A stretch of 64,000 bases of DNA from assembly GCF_900110835.1 (NCBI RefSeq), contig NZ_FOJG01000001.1, forward strand, positions 1,747,022 through 1,811,021, given 5' to 3'. Shown piece by piece: positions 14,822-23,606 of this stretch (position 1 is its first letter; every line of letters starts with the position of its first letter). A model generated the notes under the pieces. It made no database searches, had not been told where the DNA came from, and worked only from the letters and a program-made list of their open reading frames with translations. This DNA is from Chitinophaga arvensicola. GTDB lineage: Bacteria > Bacteroidota > Bacteroidia > Chitinophagales > Chitinophagaceae. The position numbers and the translations under genes are program-made.

Positions 14822-17632
14822 ATGATTTCGCTCATGATTCGCCGACTTTTATTATTGTTCTTACTCTTTCCCTTTTTCTGCTCGGCACAGCAGATCAGGG
14901 GAAGTATTTTATCTAAAGAAGGACCACTGCCGGCTGCCACTATCGTTATTGATGGAACTGGCACGCAGACGGATCTTTCCGGAGTTTTTGATATTGCCGT
15001 CAGGAAAACCGGGAAAATAACGCTTAGAATTAATTACGTAGGCTTTGCCACTAAAACAGTGGAAGTTGATGTCAAACCAGGAATAAATCAGCTGGGTGCG
15101 ATACTGATGGAGCCTGCCAATGATGTTTTGGGAGAAGTGGTAGTAAAAGGTGCCTCTGCCGGATCACAGGTACGCGCCATCAGCATAAAAAAGAATGCTT
15201 CCGGAATTATGGAAGTACTGGCCGCCGATGCTATCGGCAAGCTTCCTGATCGTAACGCCGCTGAAGCAGTACAACGTATCCAGGGGGTATCTATCGAAAG
15301 AGACCAGGGCGAAGGCCGCTATGTATCGGTACGTGGCACACCTATCCAGTGGAGTGCTACCCTGCTCAATGGCAACCGTCTGCCAACTGCAAGCCTGGAT
15401 TATACAGACCGTCGTATTCAGATGGATATTTTCCCTTCGGAGCTGATAGAATATGTACAGCTGTCAAAAGCAATTACACCAGACATAGAGGGAGATGCCA
15501 TCGGTGGCTCTATCAATTTTATCACCAAAGCCGCCCCGCTGGCCCGCACGCTGAGGATAAATGCAGCAGGTGGTTACGGTGACCAGGCGCATAAAGGCTC
15601 CTATAACGCCTCTGTGGTGTATGGCGACCGGCTGCTGAAAGATAAGCTTGGTTTTGTACTCTCTGCAGTAGTGTGGGACCGGACTTCTGCCCAGGACCGC
15701 TATAATATGAACTATGATTTTACCAACACCAATCCCAAACAATCTTATTCTATTACTGATCTCCAGTTGAGGGATTACATCGCACACCGCAGAACAACAG
15801 GCTTAAACGCCGGTCTGGAATATAAATTCAATGACAGGCATAAGATCCAGTTCAAAGGTATTTATAGCGAATTTATGGATGGACAGATGGTAAGGGAGAC
15901 GTATTTTTATTTCAATGCTAAAAATGCCACCATCACTTCCAGGGCTTCCAACTACCATACTAACCTGTATTCCGGTGCATTGAGCGGACAGTCCTTACTA
16001 TCGGGTAAACTGAGCCTCGACTGGGAAGCAAGTATAGATAAATCGAAGTTCCAGTTTAAAGATCCGGGAGGCTATCCGGTGGCTACTTTCCAACAGGTCG
16101 CCACCTACGAGGGACTCGCGGCAGATGGCAAAAAATATCTTGCTATGGATGCACCCGATGGGAAAGGAGATGTTATTGATGCTGTGTTGCCACATTTATC
16201 GGCAGCTACCCCCATCAGCAGCACCGCTATGAAACTCTCTCAGGTAGTAATGTTACGTAGTACCAACTGGGAAGAAAACAAACGTTTCAGTTTTAATTTC
16301 AAATACTCGCCCAATAATAAATTCCATCTGAAAACAGGTGGTAAGTTCATTCATAAGGATAAAGTAGTGCAAACACCTTATAGTGTTTACCTGGGCGGTA
16401 TTCTGGGTGCTGCGCCTACCATGGCCAGTTTTGGTAGTGAGCCATTCCCTTATAATGGTGGTTTCCTTACTGAGATCGGTTCTCCTTACAACAACGTCAT
16501 CATCGATCAGATGCCGCTCAGCCAGGTGAAAACATTGGTAACACCGGAAAGTATCGCTAACAACAAACTGCTTCCTTTCCAGATAGATTCTGCTACCAAT
16601 GCATCCGGAGCTACCAAATATTTTACCGGTGTGGAAAACGTATATGCGCTATATGTGATGGGAGAATACAAAGTATCAGAACAACTCACACTGACAGGTG
16701 GTATCCGCAATGAATACAATAAAGTCATCTTCAATGGCAGTAAAGTTACCACTGGTGCAGGTGGTAAACAGGTAACCGCACTTACGCAGGACAACAGCTA
16801 TAATGCTTTTCTGCCCATGCTGCACATGAAGTATACGATTACCGATAAAGATATTCTTCGCCTGGCTTATACGCGCAGTTTTGCCCGTGCCGACTTCAAT
16901 AACCTGAATCCCGGTACTACACAGGACGATATCAACAAAGTGATCACCAGGGGGAATGCCAGTCTTAAACCGACTTTCGCCAGTAACTTCGACCTGATGG
17001 CCGAACATTATTTCGGTGGAATTGGTATGGTCAATTTTGGTGCGTTCTATAAAAAGCTGACCGATCTTATCTATACGAATCAATCATCCGCATCAGTCAA
17101 CGGGGTACAATACCTGGTGAGTGAACCGGATAACCTGCAACATGCATGGCTGGCCGGTTTTGAAGCCGGTTTCGTAAAAAGATTTACCGGTCTCCCGGGT
17201 ATCTGGAAAGGTTTCGGTATCGATGCCAATTATACTTTTACCGATTCCCGCGTGAAAATCCCCCGCTTTGTGGGCGACCAGAAAATGGAAGATGCCAGCG
17301 TAATTCCCAAACAAGCCAAACATATCTTCAACGCATCGTTGATGTATGAATATGGTAAATTCATGGCGAGAGTTGCCGGTAATTATAAAGGCAAATATCT
17401 CGATGTCATCCGACAGGCTGCTGGCCCTGACCACTATCGCTGGTATGCACAGAACTTCACGGTCGACTTTTCCGCTTCTTATGCCATTACTCCAAAGATC
17501 AGGACGTTCCTGGAGCTGAATAATCTCACCAATGCGCCGGTACGCTACTACCATGGCACCTTTGACCGTGTGGAACAGGCCGAATGGTATTCCATCAGGG
17601 GACAAATCGGTGTGAGCGCTAAAATCTTCTAA
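14822..17632 (+). CDS. TonB-dependent receptor
   Basis: The protein is 936 residues with a signal peptide ending near residue 23 (LLLLFLLFPFFCSAQ). Residues about 24-110 form a carboxypeptidase-regulatory-like domain (GSILSKEGPLPAATIVIDG to VNYVGF type strands). The plug follows (ADAIGKLPDRNAAEAVQRIQ, then VSVRGTPIQWSATLLNGNRL), and then a 22-strand barrel that ends in an aromatic residue, as outer-membrane barrels do. It imports a ligand across the outer membrane using TonB energy. The gene for a secreted phosphoinositide-type phospholipase follows after 16 bp, so the ligand may be an inositol-phosphate-like or lipid-derived product. No SusD partner is present. The local AraC proteins probably regulate it. 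Confidence 0.93.
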   Translation: MISLMIRRLLLLFLLFPFFCSAQQIRGSILSKEGPLPAATIVIDGTGTQTDLSGVFDIAVRKTGKITLRINYVGFATKTVEVDVKPGINQLGAILMEPANDVLGEVVVKGASAGSQVRAISIKKNASGIMEVLAADAIGKLPDRNAAEAVQRIQGVSIERDQGEGRYVSVRGTPIQWSATLLNGNRLPTASLDYTDRRIQMDIFPSELIEYVQLSKAITPDIEGDAIGGSINFITKAAPLARTLRINAAGGYGDQAHKGSYNASVVYGDRLLKDKLGFVLSAVVWDRTSAQDRYNMNYDFTNTNPKQSYSITDLQLRDYIAHRRTTGLNAGLEYKFNDRHKIQFKGIYSEFMDGQMVRETYFYFNAKNATITSRASNYHTNLYSGALSGQSLLSGKLSLDWEASIDKSKFQFKDPGGYPVATFQQVATYEGLAADGKKYLAMDAPDGKGDVIDAVLPHLSAATPISSTAMKLSQVVMLRSTNWEENKRFSFNFKYSPNNKFHLKTGGKFIHKDKVVQTPYSVYLGGILGAAPTMASFGSEPFPYNGGFLTEIGSPYNNVIIDQMPLSQVKTLVTPESIANNKLLPFQIDSATNASGATKYFTGVENVYALYVMGEYKVSEQLTLTGGIRNEYNKVIFNGSKVTTGAGGKQVTALTQDNSYNAFLPMLHMKYTITDKDILRLAYTRSFARADFNNLNPGTTQDDINKVITRGNASLKPTFASNFDLMAEHYFGGIGMVNFGAFYKKLTDLIYTNQSSASVNGVQYLVSEPDNLQHAWLAGFEAGFVKRFTGLPGIWKGFGIDANYTFTDSRVKIPRFVGDQKMEDASVIPKQAKHIFNASLMYEYGKFMARVAGNYKGKYLDVIRQAAGPDHYRWYAQNFTVDFSASYAITPKIRTFLELNNLTNAPVRYYHGTFDRVEQAEWYSIRGQIGVSAKIF

Positions 17633-17648
17633 CTACAAAAAAACAATC

Positions 17649-18836
17649 ATGCAGAAAATTATTACCAGCGCTTTTGGAGCGATGCTGATGGCATGTGCAA
17701 CGATCATTTGCAGTGCGCAATCTTCAAAAATAAACAACCTGAAAATAAACCAGGTACAGGTACTCGGTACACACAACAGCTACGCGAAGCCGGTGGATAC
17801 CGCCGTACTGGCTTATATTGATCCCATCATTGAAAAAATGTCGAAAGGCTATTTTATGGGTATGTCGAAAGAACAAGCCGCCGCTTTTCATGAATTTCAT
17901 CCCAATGGGATGAAGATGAGCGAAGGACTTAAATATGATCATCCGCCCTTTGATGTACAACTGGATGCAGGTATACGCAGTCTGGAGATTGATGTGCATT
18001 ACGATCCAACGGGTAATCGCTTTAATGATCCTGCGGCTTACCGGGAATTGAAAAAGAAAGGATACGATCATCTTGCTCCCTTTGAAACAACAGATCTGGA
18101 TAAACCGGGTTTTAAAGTATTGCATATGGCCGATCTCGATTTTCGTACGCACTATACAACTTTCAAATCTGCGCTGACGGCGCTCCGGTCATGGTCTGAC
18201 GCACATCCGGATCACTTCCCGATCTTCATCATGATAGAAGCTAAAGATAAAGGCCTGCCGCTTTTCCCGGATCCGGCAAAAGTATTGCCCTTTGATGGAA
18301 AAGCTTTCGACGAGCTGGATGAAGAAGTGGTAGCTGTACTCGGAAAAAATAAACTGATTACACCGGATGAAGTAAGAGGGAAATTCCCGACGCTGCGGGA
18401 GGCTGTTCTGGCGAAGAACTGGCCTACTGTTAAAGCTGCACGGGGTAAGTTTGTATTCCTGTTACTACCTTCCACAGCGGGTATGAACCTGGTATCAGAT
18501 TATGCTAAAGACAAACCTAACCTGGAAGGCCGTGTAATGTTTATGCAATCACTTCCACAGGATACGTATGCTGCTTTTTTCCTGCTGGATAATGCCCTTG
18601 TGCGTCAGAAGGAAATACAGCAGTATGTGAAGCAGGGCTTCCTGGTAAGAACCCGCGCGGATATTGAAACGTATGAAGCAAAAGTAAATGATCATACACG
18701 GGCCAATGCGGCTTTTGAAAGCGGGGCCCAGATCATTTCCACCGATTTTTTCCGCAAAGGAAACGGATATGATACGCCTTATTTTGTAACACTGCCGGGA
18801 GGAGGAGAAGCAAGGCCTGATCCGGTTAATAAATAA
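17649..18836 (+). CDS. secreted Ca2+-dependent phosphoinositide phospholipase C-like protein
   Basis: The protein is 395 residues with a signal peptide ending at CSAQ (residues 21-24). The catalytic core is clear: LGTHNSYAKP with H42, and GIRSLEIDVHYDP with E113, D115 and H117. These are the histidines and acidic metal ligands of the TIM-barrel PI-PLC-C1 family, and a third block is FIMIEAKDKG. The reaction would be cleavage of phosphatidylinositol-type lipids in the periplasm or outside the cell. It is in an operon with the TonB receptor (16-bp gap), which suggests capture of the released product. It is followed by the terminator at 18881-18914. Confidence 0.87.
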   Translation: MQKIITSAFGAMLMACATIICSAQSSKINNLKINQVQVLGTHNSYAKPVDTAVLAYIDPIIEKMSKGYFMGMSKEQAAAFHEFHPNGMKMSEGLKYDHPPFDVQLDAGIRSLEIDVHYDPTGNRFNDPAAYRELKKKGYDHLAPFETTDLDKPGFKVLHMADLDFRTHYTTFKSALTALRSWSDAHPDHFPIFIMIEAKDKGLPLFPDPAKVLPFDGKAFDELDEEVVAVLGKNKLITPDEVRGKFPTLREAVLAKNWPTVKAARGKFVFLLLPSTAGMNLVSDYAKDKPNLEGRVMFMQSLPQDTYAAFFLLDNALVRQKEIQQYVKQGFLVRTRADIETYEAKVNDHTRANAAFESGAQIISTDFFRKGNGYDTPYFVTLPGGGEARPDPVNK

Positions 18837-18880
18837 TGTTGATAAATCAGGATACCGAAACATATGTAATCTGCATAGCA

Positions 18881-18914
18881 AAATACAGGTCGCTGATATC
18901 AGCGACCTGTATTT
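18881..18914. terminator. perfect palindromic bidirectional terminator
   Basis: A 34-bp perfect palindrome centred on GATATC lies between the convergent PLC (plus) and XRE (minus) genes. A-rich and T-rich flanks on both sides allow it to act in either direction. Confidence 0.85.
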
Positions 18915-18923
18915 ATTTAAGCC

Positions 18924-19214
18924 TTATTCCTCTTTTCCCTCCCGGATCTCCAGGCCACTCAGATAAGCATATACGGCCGGTGGTACCTTATCCGTTTCCT
19001 TAAATACAATTTTGTGAAAATCCGGAGGTTGCCGGAGATCAATGCCATATAATTCCAGTATCCGGTCACAGAAAAAATTACTTGCGCTGCGTTCTCCTCT
19101 TTCATAAGTGCCAAAACATTCCCGCGTGATTCCGATAATTGCACCGAGTTCTTCTTGTGTCAGTTTTAGCGAGTGGCGTATTATTCTGATAAATCTCCTG
19201 TTATATTGAAGCAT
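18924..19214 (-). CDS. XRE-family helix-turn-helix regulator
   Basis: The protein is 96 residues. Residues 7-60 are a standard Cro/CI-type domain: FIRIIRHSLKLTQEELGAII, then ITRECFGTYERGERSASNFF. The C-terminal 35 residues are acidic and probably dimerise. It is a single gene convergent with the phospholipase gene and ends just past the shared terminator. Its 5' flank carries the 14-mer AATCAATTTGATAA (19219-19232), also found in front of the element's regulator gene. It could be an autoregulator or part of an old mobile element; no partner toxin gene is visible beside it. Confidence 0.85.
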   Translation of the reverse strand: MLQYNRRFIRIIRHSLKLTQEELGAIIGITRECFGTYERGERSASNFFCDRILELYGIDLRQPPDFHKIVFKETDKVPPAVYAYLSGLEIREGKEE

Positions 19215-19896
19215 TGGAAATCAATTTGATAAGTGATAAAAATGTGCTACTGTAACAATTATTAGCTATATTTGTATTGTAATGTGTAAGCGCTTGTTGT
19301 TAAGGGTTTTAAATTGACATTAACGGCAAATTTTTGATAAATAGATTGTCATATTGAGCAATAGATACCCGTTACCGGTCTTACCGGTAAAAAAACAGGA
19401 CAAACAATTACACATACCTGTTTAGCTGCTAACAAGTATTACAATAGCCGGGTAGAAGAGGAGGAAGAGAATGGAAGAAGAAACCTGAGCGTAAGTGGCG
19501 CGCCACCAAATTTTTAAAAATCATGTAAGATTTTTTTGTTTACTGAAACAAAAAACCAAAGGGGCTGTCTTTCTTTGCACGACGGGCAGCTCCCTTTTGG
19601 CTATCTGCACTTTTTACAGACGATCCAAAATTAAGGTTTTTTTCCTGCGCAGGCAAATAAAAAATGATGTAAATGATTGATTTAAAATGATATAAGGATA
19701 TGTAAAATGATAATTTAATTATCACTTTGATATAGATTGAATCATTTTGATCACGCTGTCTTAGAATCATTTCTTCGATTCTTATAATTATTTTATTCTT
19801 CTCATTAATATAATATCACTTTCTCTTTAATTAGATTAAAGTTTTTGTTAATTTGGCGGTATAATCGGCCCCCTAAGCCATCAACCATATCGCCTT
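19215..19896. other. long AT-rich intergenic region
   Basis: There is no convincing gene in these 682 bp; the short open frames lack family-like composition. Visible structures are the 14-mer at 19219-19232, tandem TTACCGGT copies around 19371-19389, the 12-bp palindrome GTGGCGCGCCAC at 19495-19506, and an imperfect hairpin at 19556-19600 (CCAAAGGG ... CCCTTTTGG). The last 200 bp are very AT-rich and probably hold the promoter of the gene at 19897, with a possible -7 box TTAATTTG near 19848. Confidence 0.6.
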
Positions 19897-21531
19897 ATGG
19901 ATCGCAGACAATTCCTAACCTTATCGCCAGACCGCCATCAAACGCGGACGACGAACACTATTGCCCGTACCGCCACTGGTATTACTCCCTACACCGGTAC
20001 ATGGGACACCCTGCAACGCATTCATCTGCTGAAACGTACACTGTTCGGCGTAACACCCGCCAATATCAATACTTTCAACAGTCTCAGCATGCAACAGGCC
20101 GTGGATACCCTGCTCACCACGCAGCCCGATCCCACGCCTCCCGTGAATAACTATGGTATCGATGATACCGGCGTTACGCCCGGCGCTACCTGGGTGAAAG
20201 CTCCACTTGGTGATGAAATGCTGGAAAGAAAAAGAATCGCCTCCTACAAGGCCTGGTGGACCGGCCAGATGATTAACCAACAGTCAAGCATACACGAAAA
20301 AATGGTGCTCTTCTGGCATAATCATTTTGTCACAGAAACCAGTATGGTAAACGATAGCCGGTTTATCTACCAGTATAATGTAACATTGCGTAAACATGCG
20401 CTCGGCAATTTCAGGGACCTCACAAAGGCCATCACGCTGGATCCCGGCATGCTCGTGTATCTCAACGGATACCTCAATTCTAAAGGCGCCGCCGATGAAA
20501 ACTATGCCCGCGAATTGCATGAACTCTTTACCGTAGGTAAAGGGCCTGATTCCCATTATACGGAAGATGATGTTCGCGCTACTGCCCGCGTACTCACCGG
20601 TTTTCGCGTCGACAGAACCAATATCGTCAGCCTGTTTGACACCACACAGCACGATCTTACCAACAAACAATTCTCTGATTTTTATTCGAATAAAGTCATC
20701 TCCGGAAAAACAGGCACAGAAGGCGCTACAGAACTCGACGACCTCCTGAAAATCATCTTCCTGCAACCCGAAGTGGCCAAGTTTATCTGCCGCAAACTAT
20801 ACCGCTTTTTTGTATACTATGATATAGATGCCGCCACAGAGCAAAATGTAATTACGCCCCTGGCAGATATTTTCCGCAGCAGTGGCTATGATATAAAAAC
20901 TACGCTCAACGCACTCTTTACCAGCGAACATTTTTTTGATCCGCTGAACATGGCTTGCCTGATTAAAAGTCCGGCCGATTTCTGTGTTGGCGTATGCCGC
21001 GAATACGGTGTTCCGTTTGCCTCCGACTATACCAACCAGTACAAAGGCTGGGCAGTGGTACACGACAGAGCAGCTTCCATGCTGCAGAACTTCGGCGATC
21101 CTCCACTGGTGGCCGGTTGGGATGCTTACTATCAGGCGCCCTCCTTTCACGAACTGTGGATCAATACCGATACACTGCCCAAACGCAACCGCTTCACCGA
21201 CGGCCTGGTCAGCGCCGGCGGATTCAACGGATTAAAGATAGATACACTCGCCTTTGCCAATCAGCTACCACATCCCGAAGATCCTGTGGCACTGATCGCC
21301 GACTCCCTCGATATATTATATCGTGTAGGCGTTTCCGATAAAGTGAAAGATTTTCTGAAAAATACCATCCTCCTCAGCGGACAAGCAGCCGATAGCAACT
21401 ACTACTGGACGCAAGCCTGGCAAGCCTGGAAAGCATCACCCGGTGACGCTACCCTGAAAGATAACGTGGAAAGCCGCCTCCAGGCACTGTATAAATACAT
21501 TATGGACCTGTCTGAATATCAATTATCCTGA
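19897..21531 (+). CDS. DUF1800 family protein
   Basis: The protein is 544 residues. Family marks are the N-terminal HLLKRTLFGVTPANI, HEKMVLFWHNHFVTE, AKGGAADENYARELHELFTVG-type block (seen as NYARELHELFTVGKG), DDVRATARVLTGF, and KFICRKLYRFFVYY. DUF1800 proteins are nearly always encoded with a DUF1501 protein, as here (18-bp gap), and the pair is found in bacteria that export large surface proteins. The biochemical role is unknown. The N-terminus begins MDRRQFLTL, reminiscent of twin-arginine leaders, but no hydrophobic core follows. It is the first gene of the operon. Confidence 0.9.
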   Translation: MDRRQFLTLSPDRHQTRTTNTIARTATGITPYTGTWDTLQRIHLLKRTLFGVTPANINTFNSLSMQQAVDTLLTTQPDPTPPVNNYGIDDTGVTPGATWVKAPLGDEMLERKRIASYKAWWTGQMINQQSSIHEKMVLFWHNHFVTETSMVNDSRFIYQYNVTLRKHALGNFRDLTKAITLDPGMLVYLNGYLNSKGAADENYARELHELFTVGKGPDSHYTEDDVRATARVLTGFRVDRTNIVSLFDTTQHDLTNKQFSDFYSNKVISGKTGTEGATELDDLLKIIFLQPEVAKFICRKLYRFFVYYDIDAATEQNVITPLADIFRSSGYDIKTTLNALFTSEHFFDPLNMACLIKSPADFCVGVCREYGVPFASDYTNQYKGWAVVHDRAASMLQNFGDPPLVAGWDAYYQAPSFHELWINTDTLPKRNRFTDGLVSAGGFNGLKIDTLAFANQLPHPEDPVALIADSLDILYRVGVSDKVKDFLKNTILLSGQAADSNYYWTQAWQAWKASPGDATLKDNVESRLQALYKYIMDLSEYQLS

Positions 21532-21549
21532 TAGCAGAAAAACCTTTTT

Positions 21550-23130
21550 ATGAAAAGAAGAGACTTCCTGAAATATACAGCGCCAGCTGCTATCCTCCCT
21601 ACCATGATCAATGGCTTTTCTATTAAAGCCTTTGCCTCATCACCTATGCTGGATGCACTCACCGCTGCAGCCGACAATGACCATGTACTCGTCATGATCC
21701 AGATGACCGGTGGTAACGATGGCCTCAACATGGTCATCCCGCTGGATGTTTATGGTAAATACCAGGCCGCCCGTTCCAACATCGCCATCCAGGAGGGAAA
21801 AGTACTCCGCCTCGATAACTACCTGAAATCAGGTCTGCACCCGTCTATGACAGGGATACAGAAACTCTATAACGATGGTAAAGTGAGCATCGTGCAAAGT
21901 GTGGGATATCCTTCGCCCAACTTCTCCCACTTCCGCGCCACTGATATCTGGCTCACCGGCTCCAATTCCAACGAAGTACTTACCACTGGTTGGGCAGGCC
22001 GATACCTCGGTACCCAATACCCATCCTTCCCGGATGGTTTCCCAAATGCAGATGCGCCCGATCCGCTCGCCGTACAGATAGGATCTATTGTATCACCCGC
22101 ATTCCAGGGACCCAACGCCAGCATGGGTATTGCCATCACCAGCGCCACCGATTTTTATAACCTGATTGATGGGATAACAGATCCCGTTCCGAATACCAAA
22201 TGGGGGAAAGAACTGGAATATATCCGCCTCATCGCCAAACAAACCAACAGCTATGAACAGGCCATCACAGCTGCCGCTAAAAAGGTGACTTCTCAGGGCC
22301 CTTATCCCGCCAATAACAGCCTCGCAGAGCAGTTGAAGATCGTTGCCCGCCTCGTGGCCGGCGGCCTCAAAACAAAGCTCTATATGGTGAGCACTGGCGG
22401 TTTCGATACACATGCCAATCAGACGGAAGGCGGCGACACCAGCAAAGGCGGCCACGCCAACCTGCTCGGCGGCGTATCCGATGCCATCAAAGCTTTTATG
22501 GACGACCTGAAAGGCCTGCATGCTTCCCGCCGGGTAGTGGGCATGACTTTCTCCGAATTCGGCCGCCGTATCAAATCCAATTACAGCATGGGTACGGATC
22601 ACGGTGCTGCCGCGCCTATCATCATTTTCGGCGACTATGTAAACCAGGGCGTGCTGGGTAATTCTCCTGCATTACCGGATAGCTCGTCTGTGATCGATAA
22701 TATCCCGATGCAATACGATTTCAGGTCTATCTATGCCTCTATCCTGGAGCAATGGTTCTGCGTGGACCAGACCGTACTGAAATCCATCCTCCGGGACGAT
22801 TACCAGCGCCTGCCCCTCGTTAGCGGCGTAGCCTGCGGCACGATCACCAATTTGCCTGACCTGAACACGGATGACAAAAAGCTCATCACCAATTCACCGA
22901 ATCCATTTACCAACTATACGACTATTAAATATGTGACCGGCAGCGGCAACACGCTCATACAAATCTTTGATACTACCGGCCGCCTCATTGGGGTGCCTGT
23001 TAACAAAGTACATTCGCCGGGTACCTATTCCTTTACTTTCGATGCGCATAACCTGCCAAATGGTATCTACTATGCCCGCTTCCAGAACGGACCCATACAA
23101 CAGGTAAGGCCTATGCTTAAAGTAAACTAA
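21550..23130 (+). CDS. DUF1501 family exported protein with type IX sorting tail
   Basis: The protein is 526 residues. It starts MKRRDFLKYTAPAAILPTMI, a Tat-type leader. Core DUF1501 motifs are IQMTGGNDGLNMVIPLDVYG, NFSHFRATDIW, STGGFDTHANQ and FSEFGRRIKSN, followed by GTDHGAAAP. The fold is sulfatase/alkaline-phosphatase-like. The last 80 residues (NSPNPFTNYTTIKY, IQIFDTTGRLIG, LPNGIYYARF) form a type A type IX secretion C-terminal domain, so the mature protein is exported and probably anchored at the surface. It is in an operon with the DUF1800 gene. The porT homologue at 37071 agrees with a working type IX system. Confidence 0.92.
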   Translation: MKRRDFLKYTAPAAILPTMINGFSIKAFASSPMLDALTAAADNDHVLVMIQMTGGNDGLNMVIPLDVYGKYQAARSNIAIQEGKVLRLDNYLKSGLHPSMTGIQKLYNDGKVSIVQSVGYPSPNFSHFRATDIWLTGSNSNEVLTTGWAGRYLGTQYPSFPDGFPNADAPDPLAVQIGSIVSPAFQGPNASMGIAITSATDFYNLIDGITDPVPNTKWGKELEYIRLIAKQTNSYEQAITAAAKKVTSQGPYPANNSLAEQLKIVARLVAGGLKTKLYMVSTGGFDTHANQTEGGDTSKGGHANLLGGVSDAIKAFMDDLKGLHASRRVVGMTFSEFGRRIKSNYSMGTDHGAAAPIIIFGDYVNQGVLGNSPALPDSSSVIDNIPMQYDFRSIYASILEQWFCVDQTVLKSILRDDYQRLPLVSGVACGTITNLPDLNTDDKKLITNSPNPFTNYTTIKYVTGSGNTLIQIFDTTGRLIGVPVNKVHSPGTYSFTFDAHNLPNGIYYARFQNGPIQQVRPMLKVN

Positions 23131-23161
23131 ACTTATAATTTGATTAAATTCGTGCAACGCC

Positions 23162-23191
23162 GTTGCAAATAGCTGAATTTTGCTACCTTTG
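23162..23191 (+). promoter_or_regulatory. promoter with -33 GTTG and perfect -7 TACCTTTG
   Basis: GTTG at 23162-23165, an 18-bp spacer and TACCTTTG at 23184-23191 match the Bacteroidota consensus. The GTG start of the next gene is 5 bp after the box, so the transcript is probably leaderless. Confidence 0.65.
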
Positions 23192-23196
23192 CCTCC

Positions 23197-23529
23197 GTGT
23201 ATAAACGCTATCTCCATAAAATATTAGCGATAATTCTCCTGGGTGTATTTGCCATAAATACCATCCCACGGGAGTTTATACACGAATTTGCCGGTCACCA
23301 CGATACGGACGATGTGATCCATCACCACGATGGACTCACCTTCTCCGAGCATCACCAGCACTGCGATTTCCTGCAGATAGGCATTGAGCCTTACGACCTG
23401 GTTGTTACTACTTACATAGCACCGGTGCAACCCGTGATCTGGGTATTTCTCCCGCTTACGTTACCGGAAACCTCTCACGTCGCATACTTTAATCTCACTC
23501 CCAGAGCGCCACCCGCCATACTGGCCTGA
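23197..23529 (+). CDS. small His-rich exported protein before a TonB receptor
   Basis: The protein is 110 residues and starts with GTG at 23197; there is no Met codon in the frame. An N-terminal hydrophobic segment (ILAIILLGVFAINTI) looks like a signal peptide. It is followed by a histidine cluster, GHHDTDDVIHHHDGLTFSEH and further HH pairs, and then a second hydrophobic part. Metal binding (Zn, Cu or Ni) is likely from composition. Small His-rich proteins of this kind often precede TonB receptors for metals, and the receptor gene starts 77 bp downstream. The promoter overlaps the start region, so translation probably begins at the 5' end of the mRNA. Confidence 0.7.
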   Translation: MYKRYLHKILAIILLGVFAINTIPREFIHEFAGHHDTDDVIHHHDGLTFSEHHQHCDFLQIGIEPYDLVVTTYIAPVQPVIWVFLPLTLPETSHVAYFNLTPRAPPAILA

Positions 23530-23606
23530 TTCCTTTATTTGTACTGCCACGTGACCAACCAATTCACGCTGGCTATCATTGATTATTGATTATTTATTTT
23601 TTAGAT

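Noticed and set aside
19495-19680. 61-codon frame in the long intergenic stretch
   Set aside because: Composition is unlike neighbouring genes and it crosses an imperfect hairpin.
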